Source of the DNA: Halieaceae bacterium
Lineage (GTDB): Bacteria > Pseudomonadota > Gammaproteobacteria > Pseudomonadales > Halieaceae
DNA: 6,077 bases
Assembly (NCBI GenBank): GCA_018666055.1
Contig: JABJAS010000166.1
Span: forward strand, 1 to 6,077
Direction: 5' to 3'
A program made the translations under genes and the position numbers. This document shows positions 1 to 5,341 of the stretch, one piece after another. The notes beneath the pieces were generated by a model. It worked only from the letters and a program-made list of their open reading frames with translations, made no database searches and was not told the DNA's origin. Position 1 is the stretch's first letter, and the number at the start of each line of letters is the position of its first letter.

Positions 1-297
1 GGACTCTGTTACCAGATGATCAATCTCAAAGCGCTCAATGACCGCGGGCAGCACCAGTTCAGGTGACCCCTCAAGCACCATTAAATCCTGACCGAGGGAT
101 TGCAGCTGTTCCCGCAGCTCCTGCAATGACTCCCTCAGAAAGCGGTCTCGCTGCGCGCCAAGGCCGACTAAATTGCACCAGGGGCGGGGTTTTGGGAGCA
201 AATAAACGCAGAGCAGCGAATCAGCAGAGAGTGTGCTGCTCAAGGTCGGATTGTCGTCCAGACGAAGATCGTTCTGGAACCAATGTAGGTAACGCAT
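1..297 (-). CDS. Photolyase/cryptochrome family protein (DASH-like), N-terminal part, cut by window edge
   Basis: Reading the minus strand from the ATG at 297-295 gives 99 codons without a stop, running off the left edge at position 1. The N-terminus MRYLHWFQNDLRLDDNPTL matches the opening of the photolyase/cryptochrome alpha/beta domain (family pattern WFRxDLRxxDNxxL), followed by the hydrophobic strand LLCVYLLP (residues 29-36). Residues 52-81 fit the next family block: RDRFLRESLQELREQL, then GQDLMVLEGSPE, then a VLP helix. This Rossmann-like half normally binds an antenna cofactor; the FAD-binding helical half lies outside the window. Family members use blue/near-UV light to repair pyrimidine dimers or act in light sensing. 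The overall flavour is closest to Cry-DASH, but class I CPD photolyase cannot be excluded from the N-terminus alone. The usual Arg of WFRxDLR is Gln (Q8). The start is chosen because the family begins only a few residues before WF; no strong ribosome-binding site precedes it. It is transcribed divergently from galK. Confidence 0.88.
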   Translation of the reverse strand, partial: MRYLHWFQNDLRLDDNPTLSSTLSADSLLCVYLLPKPRPWCNLVGLGAQRDRFLRESLQELREQLQSLGQDLMVLEGSPELVLPAVIERFEIDHLVTES

Positions 298-431
298 AGC
301 AACTCGGGCAGGGGCAATGTAACTGGTGTACGCTGATGCCGCGTCGGCGGATTGACGGTGGCGCGACACAGCCATCAAGCCGCAACGCAAACGTTGTGAT
401 CGCCCTCGTTGAGTGCCATTCGGGTTACGCC
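298..431. other. Divergent intergenic region between the photolyase-like gene and galK
   Basis: These 134 bp must contain the promoters of two divergent genes, the photolyase-like gene (leftward) and galK (rightward). I found no convincing sigma70 -35/-10 pair. There is a TTGACG at 352-357, but nothing resembling a -10 hexamer lies at the right distance. Neither gene has a strong Shine-Dalgarno sequence here; galK is preceded only by CGGG at 421-424. An imperfect inverted repeat at 381-398 is listed separately. Confidence 0.5.
381..398. promoter_or_regulatory. Imperfect inverted repeat upstream of galK, possible operator
   Basis: The arms CGCAACG (381-387) and CGTTGTG (392-398) flank CAAA and pair in 6 of 7 positions. 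The site lies 33 bp before the galK ATG, where a repressor site of a gal operon could sit. LacI/GalR-family operators are AT/CG palindromes of similar length with AA..CG..TT content, but this one lacks the exact central CG of the classical GalR site. No regulator gene is visible in the window, so assignment as an operator is inference only; a 6-of-7 match of this size can also occur by chance. Confidence 0.25.
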
Positions 432-1682
432 ATGATTGAACCACCTCTCAGTATTGAGTCCTTGCAGGCCCGCGCAGCCGGCGAATTGAATCAATGGACG
501 GGATCGGCAGCGCGTTGGTCGGCTGCGGCGCCGGGTCGTGTGAATGTCATCGGCGAGCATACTGACTACAACGGCGGCTGGGTGTTGCCTATGGCCATAG
601 ATCGTTACACCGTCTTGGTCGCTGCACCGGGATTGCAAGCGGATGCCATTCGGGTTCGGAGCCTGTCATTGGGTGAGCAAAGTGCCCTGTCCCTGTCGCG
701 CCTCTCGGATCTGAGTGACGACAAGTGGATGCGATATCTTCAGGGTGTCTTGGCGGAGTACGCTCACCGGGAGGTCGTATGCCCGCCGTTGGATATTGTG
801 GTCGCCTCGAGCGTCCCAGTCGGCGGCGGATTATCGAGCAGCGCCGCACTAGCGTTAGCGATGGCCCACTTGATCGAGGCGGTGACAGAGACCACGTGGT
901 CTCCGTCAGAGCGCATCCGGGCGGCGGTCTCTGCAGAGCGTGACGGCGCAGGCGTGCCCTGCGGTATGATGGATCAGACGGTGGTGGAGCAGGGACAGCA
1001 GGGCAGTGTGTTGTTGCTGGACTGTGCTGAAGACCTCATCTCATCCATCATTCCGTGCGACAACCCGCAAATCGCCTGGCTGGTCATACACTCTGGCGTC
1101 GCGCATGAATTGGCAGACGGCGCTTACGCGCAGCGTCGCACGGAATGTCGAATGATCTGCAAGGCTCTACGGGTGGACAGTTTGCGTGACGTGACACCCG
1201 AGATGATCGCAAGCTTAACCCCTGATTTGCCGACCGAATCACCGACGCCTTCACCGGCACTATCACCGAGACCATTTTCTTCACAAGGCCCGCTTGACGA
1301 GGTGCTGCGTCGGCGCGCGCGACACGTGGTGACGGAGAATCAGCGCGTTTTGGCCGCGACGGAGGCTCTGAAAACTGCCAATTGGCCGATATTAGGGCAG
1401 CTATTATTCGAGAGCCATCAGTCTCTGCGAGATGACTACCAGGTGTCTTGTGAGGAGTTGGATCTATTGGTTGAGCTCGCACAGGGACACGACGCGGTGT
1501 TCGGGGCGAGAATGACCGGCGGTGGTTTTGGCGGCTGTATCGTTGCGTTGGTCAATAGGGAGGCGCTGTCGTCTGTGGCAACATCAATTAGTCAGGGGTT
1601 CGCCCAACAGGTCGGACTGTCGCCGCGGTGTTATCAAGTGAACCCGTCAGCGGGTGCTGGTGTGTGGGCGGTGTCGTCATGA
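432..1682 (+). CDS. galK: Galactokinase
   Basis: Cytoplasmic GHMP-family kinase of 416 residues that phosphorylates alpha-D-galactose with ATP to galactose-1-phosphate, the first step of the Leloir pathway. Visible motifs are the galactokinase signature PGRVNVIGEHTDYN (residues 34-47), the ATP-binding GHMP loop PVGGGLSSSAAL (129-140), CGMMDQ (177-182) with the probable catalytic Asp181 paired with Arg36, the RRTEC block (235-239), and the C-terminal GHMP motif MTGGGFGGC (361-369). E. coli GalK has 382 residues; much of the excess is a Pro/Ser-rich segment at about residues 264-287 between SLRDVTPE and the conserved RRARHVVTEN block, containing 12-bp tandem repeats. The ATG at 432 is chosen over the longer in-frame ATG at 336 because about 33 residues precede PGRVN, close to the E. 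coli layout, and because the codons between 336 and 432 do not resemble galactokinase. The stop overlaps the galT start (ATGA), suggesting translational coupling in a galKTE operon. Confidence 0.96.
   Translation: MIEPPLSIESLQARAAGELNQWTGSAARWSAAAPGRVNVIGEHTDYNGGWVLPMAIDRYTVLVAAPGLQADAIRVRSLSLGEQSALSLSRLSDLSDDKWMRYLQGVLAEYAHREVVCPPLDIVVASSVPVGGGLSSSAALALAMAHLIEAVTETTWSPSERIRAAVSAERDGAGVPCGMMDQTVVEQGQQGSVLLLDCAEDLISSIIPCDNPQIAWLVIHSGVAHELADGAYAQRRTECRMICKALRVDSLRDVTPEMIASLTPDLPTESPTPSPALSPRPFSSQGPLDEVLRRRARHVVTENQRVLAATEALKTANWPILGQLLFESHQSLRDDYQVSCEELDLLVELAQGHDAVFGARMTGGGFGGCIVALVNREALSSVATSISQGFAQQVGLSPRCYQVNPSAGAGVWAVSS
1239..1274 (+). repeat. Three degenerate 12-bp tandem repeats inside galK
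   Basis: Three adjacent 12-bp units (1239-1250, 1251-1262, 1263-1274) each begin TCACCG and diverge in the second half. They are in frame and encode SPTP, SPAL and SPRP (GalK residues 270-281). They form the core of a Pro/Ser-rich segment absent from the E. coli enzyme as I recall it. The period being a multiple of three keeps the frame, as expected for a tolerated replication-slippage expansion in a surface loop. Confidence 0.75.
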
Positions 1683-2803
1683 CCGCGTCATCGGCAGACT
1701 CGCCGCATCGGCGCAAAAATGCCTTGACCGGCGAGTGGGTCACGGTGTCGCCTCAGCGGACAAAACGGCCTTGGCAGGGGGATGAGGCCGCGGAAAGTGA
1801 GGTAACTGGCGTCACCTATGATCCTGACTGCTATCTGTGCCCGGGCAACACCCGAGCTAACGGTCTCGTCAACCCCGATTATTCAGGACCCTGGGCATTC
1901 GATAACGATTTTCCAGCCTTGTTTAATGAGATTGGTCCTAATGAGACTGGCCGTAATGAGAGGGGTCCCGATGAGGCGAGCCTCGACGAGACTCGGCCCG
2001 CTGATGCTCTCTCGGATGCTGCCGCTGAAGGGCAGAGGGCCGCCACTGCGGCGGACAGTCTGTTCTGCAGCGAGCCCGTGTCGGGCCGCTGCAGAGTCTT
2101 GTGTTATAGCCCAGATCACAGCAAAACCCTCACAAAAATGACCGAAGGCGAATTGTCAGCAGTGGTTCAGCTCTGGTCAGACGAAGTGCGGCAGCTGCGC
2201 AAACAGTATCGGTGGGTGCAGGTGTCTGAGAATAAGGGTGCCATGATGGGATGCTCAAACCCGCATCCCCATGGACAAATTTGGGCGGTGAATAGTCTGC
2301 CGACCGAGGCGGTTAAAGAATCGACGATGCAGGCGGCTTGGTTTGAGGCGCAAGGTAGCGTGCTACTGGATCAGTATCGGGCCGACGAGGAGCGTAGCGG
2401 GGAGCGGATGGTGGTGGCGACGGAGCACTGGAATGCGGTGGTGCCTTACTGGGCCACCTGGCCTTATGAGACGCTGTTATTACCCAGGCGTCATATTGAT
2501 CATCTCGATGGGCTGATGGATGAAGAGCAAGTCGACTTGGCGTGTCTATTGAAATCATTACTCGGCGCCTATGACCGGCTCTTTGCGACGGCTTGTCCCT
2601 ATACTATGGGCTGGCATGGGACTCCCGGTGCGGAGTCGTTACCCGATTGGCAATTGCACGCGCATATCTACCCACCCTTGTTGCGTTCCGCGACAATCCG
2701 TAAACATATGGTGGGATACGAAATGCTCAGTGAGGCGCAGCGTGATCTGACGCCTGAGGTTGCCGCCGAACAATTGCGCCAGGCGATATCGACGGCGAAT
2801 TGA
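1679..2803 (+). CDS. galT: Galactose-1-phosphate uridylyltransferase
   Basis: Cytoplasmic HIT-superfamily enzyme of 374 residues that transfers UMP from UDP-glucose to galactose-1-phosphate through a covalent uridylyl-histidine, giving UDP-galactose and glucose-1-phosphate. The zinc-site cysteines are in [10 protein letters not shown] (C51, C54), with H147 of SPDHSKT and H196 of the active-site motif NPHPHGQIW as the remaining ligands by analogy with E. coli; H198 is the nucleophile. The second metal site of the E. coli enzyme is also matched: E214, H313 (GWHG), H327 and H329 (QLHAH). The C-terminal block [11 protein letters not shown] is nearly identical to E. coli. Between C54 and H147 there are 93 residues against about 60 in E. 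coli; the surplus is an acidic, repeat-built loop at about residues 83-125. The ATG at 1679 overlaps the galK stop by 4 bp and precedes the conserved [15 protein letters not shown] block by only a few residues, so it is preferred to the ATG at 1628. Confidence 0.96.
   Translation: MTASSADSPHRRKNALTGEWVTVSPQRTKRPWQGDEAAESEVTGVTYDPDCYLCPGNTRANGLVNPDYSGPWAFDNDFPALFNEIGPNETGRNERGPDEASLDETRPADALSDAAAEGQRAATAADSLFCSEPVSGRCRVLCYSPDHSKTLTKMTEGELSAVVQLWSDEVRQLRKQYRWVQVSENKGAMMGCSNPHPHGQIWAVNSLPTEAVKESTMQAAWFEAQGSVLLDQYRADEERSGERMVVATEHWNAVVPYWATWPYETLLLPRRHIDHLDGLMDEEQVDLACLLKSLLGAYDRLFATACPYTMGWHGTPGAESLPDWQLHAHIYPPLLRSATIRKHMVGYEMLSEAQRDLTPEVAAEQLRQAISTAN
1925..1999 (+). repeat. Five degenerate 15-bp tandem repeats inside galT
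   Basis: Five consecutive 15-bp units begin AATGAG (1925, 1940, 1955), GATGAG (1970) and GACGAG (1985). They are in frame and encode pentapeptides starting Asn-Glu or Asp-Glu: [10 protein letters not shown] and NERGP, then two DE-initiated variants (GalT residues 83-107). The first three units are the most alike (10 to 12 of 15 bases shared pairwise); similarity decays towards the 3' end. The following stretch to about 2055 is Ala/Asp-rich and may be an older, eroded continuation. The repeats sit between the conserved FDNDFPALF and the [20 protein letters not shown] block, where E. coli GalT has a short linker. Confidence 0.85.
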
Positions 2804-2812
2804 TGGCGTTTT

Positions 2813-2818
2813 GGAGGG
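2813..2818 (+). promoter_or_regulatory. Ribosome-binding site that sets the GTG start of galE
   Basis: GGAGGG lies 4 bases before the GTG at 2823-2825. It is the strongest Shine-Dalgarno match in the operon and decides the galE start: the GTG directly opens the NAD-binding motif, whereas the in-frame ATG at 2760 would add 21 residues overlapping galT with no family resemblance. Confidence 0.85.
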
Positions 2819-2822
2819 TAAA

Positions 2823-3800
2823 GTGAAAGTACTTGTGACAGGCGGTGCCGGTTATATCGGCAGCATTACGGCAGAAGTTTTGCTGGCAGACGGCCACGAG
2901 GTCGTCGTCTTCGACAATCTGTCCCAAGGGCATCGTGCCGCAGTGCCGACTGATGCGGTATGGGTGCAGGGAGATCTGTCAGAGCCCTCGGCGATTCGAC
3001 AGGCCATGATGGCGCATCGGCCCGAGGCGGTGATGCACTTTGCCGCCAAATCGCTGGTGGGTGATTCGATGGTGCGCCCCTTTGCCTATCTGCGGGATAA
3101 CGTTGTCGAGGGGCTCAACTTGATTGAGGCCTGTGTCGACAGTGGGGTACAGCGTTTTATTTTATCGTCTACTGCCAATCTGTTCGGAGCACCCGGCAAC
3201 GCGACGGTTGATGAGCAAACCCCGATTGAGCCGGGAAGCCCCTACGGCGAGTCGAAGTGGACCTTGGAGCGAGCACTCGATTGGGTGTCGCAAACACATG
3301 GCATGCGCTACGCGATTTTGCGTTACTTCAATGCAGCCGGCGCCAGTGCGCAGCGTGGCGAGCACCACCTGCCCGAAACGCACCTGATCCCGCTGGTGCT
3401 TCAGGTCGCAGCAGGCCAACGGGACTGCATGACGGTGTTTGGCGACGACTACGACACACCCGATGGCACCTGTATTCGCGACTATATTCACGTCTTGGAT
3501 CTGGCGGCGGCCCACCTATTGGCGTTGGGTGCCATTGAGACCGATAACTGTACTTACCACCTTGGGAACGGCGGTGGGTTCAGTGTCCGGCAGGTGATTG
3601 AGACGGCGCGGACCGTGACGGGACGGCGCATTCCCGAGGCAATCGGCCAGCGTCGCCCGGGCGATCCCCCTCGATTGGTTGCCAATAGCGATAAAATTCG
3701 GCGCGAGCTGGGGTGGCAGCCGCAATTTGGTGAGCTGGAACAGATCGTCAGCAGTGCCTGGCAGTGGCATCAAGCCTTTCCCACTGGCTACTCGGAATGA
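2823..3800 (+). CDS. galE: UDP-glucose 4-epimerase
   Basis: Cytoplasmic, NAD-dependent extended short-chain dehydrogenase/reductase of 325 residues (E. coli GalE has 338) that interconverts UDP-galactose and UDP-glucose. The start is a GTG, read as Met, opening the nucleotide-binding motif [12 protein letters not shown] (residues 3-14). The catalytic block SSTAN (115-119) has Thr117 where E. coli has Ser124, and the YxxxK pair is Y141 and K145 (PYGESK). Other matches are the RYFNAAGA block (167-174), [18 protein letters not shown] (207-224) and the UDP-phosphate-binding RRPGD (277-281). The position equivalent to E. coli Tyr299, which narrows the substrate pocket, appears to be Leu285, so acceptance of N-acetylated UDP-sugars is conceivable but unproven. 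The usual His after GYIGS is Ile15. It is the last gene of the galKTE operon, starting 19 bp after galT. Confidence 0.95.
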   Translation: MKVLVTGGAGYIGSITAEVLLADGHEVVVFDNLSQGHRAAVPTDAVWVQGDLSEPSAIRQAMMAHRPEAVMHFAAKSLVGDSMVRPFAYLRDNVVEGLNLIEACVDSGVQRFILSSTANLFGAPGNATVDEQTPIEPGSPYGESKWTLERALDWVSQTHGMRYAILRYFNAAGASAQRGEHHLPETHLIPLVLQVAAGQRDCMTVFGDDYDTPDGTCIRDYIHVLDLAAAHLLALGAIETDNCTYHLGNGGGFSVRQVIETARTVTGRRIPEAIGQRRPGDPPRLVANSDKIRRELGWQPQFGELEQIVSSAWQWHQAFPTGYSE

Positions 3801-4101
3801 GCGTCCCCAGTCTGAGGTGATAGGCCGTGCTAAGGGGGTAGCCACTAATTCCATCGCGCCTCGCCGAGCGCACCGAGTCGGGTAGCGGATCGGCGGCGCT
3901 GGGGTGGCTCGCATCAATGCTGATGGGAGGAGATCCCCCACCGCACTCTAAAAGTGTGAGCAGCCATCTGGGATTTACGATAATCTGCCGATCCTCGCGA
4001 ATGCGCTGTCGCTGAGACCCGATGCCCATCATGGTGGGCTGAGAGTCGACAGCCAGGCGCCAAGCAACCAGAATCCAATAGAGACAGAGAGAGTTCCCCT
4101 T
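3801..4101. other. 301-bp intergenic region without a convincing gene
   Basis: No tRNA, riboswitch or credible coding region was recognised between galE and the OYE-family gene. Small inverted repeats are present: CATCA/TGATG around ATGC (3912-3925), CGCACT/AGTGTG around CTAAA (3942-3958, one G-T pair), and GCCCA/TGGGC around TCATGG (4024-4039). None is followed by a T-tract, so I do not call an intrinsic terminator for the gal operon. A possible promoter for the downstream gene is listed separately. Minus-strand open frames here overlap the end of galE and show no recognisable family. Confidence 0.5.
3956..3984 (+). promoter_or_regulatory. Possible sigma70 promoter for the OYE-family gene
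   Basis: GATAAT at 3979-3984 matches the -10 consensus in 5 of 6 positions, with GTGAGC (3956-3961, 3 of 6 to TTGACA) 17 bp upstream. Use of this promoter would give a 5' leader of about 110 bases containing the GCCCA/TGGGC hairpin (4024-4039). The -35 is weak and the call rests on the -10 and the spacing only. Confidence 0.3.
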
Positions 4102-5211
4102 ATGTCCGCTACAGACAGTCTATTTGCATCCTTCGCACTGAAGTCCCTACACACAGACAATCGCATTGTGATGGCGCCCATGACACGGGGCATGTCGCCC
4201 GACAATACCCCCAGTGATGCCTCTGTCGACTATTATCGACGCCGCGCAGCGGGCGGTGTTGGGCTGATTATTACCGAGGGCACTTGTCCCAATCACATTG
4301 CCGCGAGTGGTTACGAAAATGTGCCTTACTTTCACGGTGACGACCGTCTTGCTGGCTGGAAAAAAGTGGTCGATGCGGTCCATGCAGAAGGTGGAAAAAT
4401 AGCGCCACAATTATGGCATTGCGGTGGTATGCGCAAGCGCGGCACGCTGCCCGAAGGCGATGTCGATGGGTATACGCCGTCTGGCATGAATGTGCCAGGC
4501 AAAGTCGCTCGGCACATCATGACGCAGCAGGATATAGATGATGTGGTGCGCAGCTTTGCGGAGGGTGCGCGGGATGCCCAAAAGCTGGGCTTTGATGCCG
4601 TCGAAATTCACGGTGCACACGGCTATTTGCTCGATCAGTTTTTTTGGGAGGGGACGAATCAGCGGACCGATCACTATGGCGGTTCAATGCTGGCTCGCGG
4701 CCGTTTTATCGTCGAAATTATTGAGGCATGCCGGGCAGAGGTGGGCCCTGATTTTCCGATTTTGCTGCGCTGGTCGCAATGGAAGCAACAAGATTTCGAA
4801 GCGCGTCTCGCACCCACACCACAGCTGTTGGAAGCCTTTCTTCAGCCCTTGATCGAGGCGGGCGTGGATGCCTTCCATTGCAGTCAGCGTCGCTTTTGGG
4901 AGCCAGAGTTTGACGGCAGCGACCTGAATCTAGCCGGGTGGGTGAAGAAGATCACTGGGAAGCCGACCATTACCGTCGGCAGCATTAGTCTCGATCAAGA
5001 TTTTATTTCTCAACCTGCTGAAGGCGATGGCGCGTCCAGTGAGCCGGCATCCATAGATCGTTTGCTCGAAATGCTCGATCGAGGCGATTTCGATTTGGTC
5101 GCTGTGGGCCGTGCGTTGATTGCGAATCCAAACTGGCCAAAGGTCGTGCGCTCAGGCGACACCTCGGGCCTCAGTGCTTACAGCAAGGATATGCTGGCAT
5201 CGCTGGACTGA
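4102..5211 (+). CDS. NADH:flavin oxidoreductase, Old Yellow Enzyme family
   Basis: Predicted soluble FMN-dependent TIM-barrel ene-reductase of 369 residues, a typical length for the family. Members reduce activated C=C bonds (enones, enals, some nitro compounds or nitrate esters) with NAD(P)H; the natural substrate cannot be told from sequence. Visible landmarks are APMTR (residues 25-29) at the first beta strand, QLWHCGG (103-109), HGAHGYLLDQFF (170-181) with the substrate-anion-binding pair H170/H173 and the proton-donor Tyr175, HYGGS...RGRF (191-202), and AVGRALIANPNWP (334-346) at the FMN phosphate site. The second pocket residue is His, as in YqjM-type enzymes, rather than the Asn of the yeast enzyme, but the YqjM cysteine is Thr28. 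No signal peptide is seen. A weak GAGAG ribosome-binding site ends about 8 bases before the ATG. It is separated from galE by 301 bp, so it is probably independently transcribed. Confidence 0.93.
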   Translation: MSATDSLFASFALKSLHTDNRIVMAPMTRGMSPDNTPSDASVDYYRRRAAGGVGLIITEGTCPNHIAASGYENVPYFHGDDRLAGWKKVVDAVHAEGGKIAPQLWHCGGMRKRGTLPEGDVDGYTPSGMNVPGKVARHIMTQQDIDDVVRSFAEGARDAQKLGFDAVEIHGAHGYLLDQFFWEGTNQRTDHYGGSMLARGRFIVEIIEACRAEVGPDFPILLRWSQWKQQDFEARLAPTPQLLEAFLQPLIEAGVDAFHCSQRRFWEPEFDGSDLNLAGWVKKITGKPTITVGSISLDQDFISQPAEGDGASSEPASIDRLLEMLDRGDFDLVAVGRALIANPNWPKVVRSGDTSGLSAYSKDMLASLD

Positions 5212-5225
5212 CTCACTCTATACTC

Positions 5226-5252
5226 TCACCTGCCTGAGTGTCAGTCAGGTGA
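5226..5252. promoter_or_regulatory. 27-bp near-perfect palindrome between the OYE gene and the receptor gene
   Basis: The arms TCACCTG (5226-5232) and CAGGTGA (5246-5252) pair perfectly. After one C/T mismatch the inner arms CTGA (5234-5237) and TCAG (5241-5244) pair too, leaving a 3-base centre: 11 of 12 positions are complementary. It begins 14 bp after the OYE stop. As RNA it would be a stable hairpin and could end OYE transcription, but no T-tract follows. As DNA it could be an operator: a TATACT (5219-5224, 5 of 6 to the -10 consensus) lies immediately upstream, which would place the palindrome at the start site of the receptor transcript. I cannot choose between these readings. Confidence 0.5.
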
Positions 5253-5341
5253 TGTCTGGGCCGGCCGCTGGGTAAAGGGGTCGGTATGTTCATTACAGTG
5301 CGGACCACTACCCCCAGTTTCTCGTTCCCAGGAGACCCATC

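Noticed and set aside
63..299. Plus-strand open frame of 78 codons at the left edge
   Set aside because: It is antisense to the photolyase-like coding sequence, has no family resemblance, and is explained as a shadow of that gene.
336..431. Upstream in-frame extension of galK to the ATG at 336
   Set aside because: The 32 extra residues have no galactokinase character and lie in the region needed for divergent promoters; the ATG at 432 gives the expected N-terminus.
1084..1482. Minus-strand open frame of 132 codons inside galK
   Set aside because: It is fully antisense to conserved galactokinase sequence, and its protein shows no recognisable motif.
3516..4032. Overlapping minus-strand open frames at the end of galE and in the following gap
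   Set aside because: They are largely antisense to galE, lack recognisable domains and have no clear ribosome-binding site; a decayed gene in the gap cannot be ruled out, but nothing positive supports one.
4010..4055. CTGAGA elements suggesting a TPP (thiamine) riboswitch before the OYE-family gene
   Set aside because: CTGAGA occurs twice near a hairpin, but the second conserved TPP-aptamer half is missing and the downstream gene is not a thiamine gene.
5259..5266. GGCCGGCC palindrome
   Set aside because: An 8-bp GC palindrome in GC-rich DNA is likely by chance, and no second copy or partner was seen.
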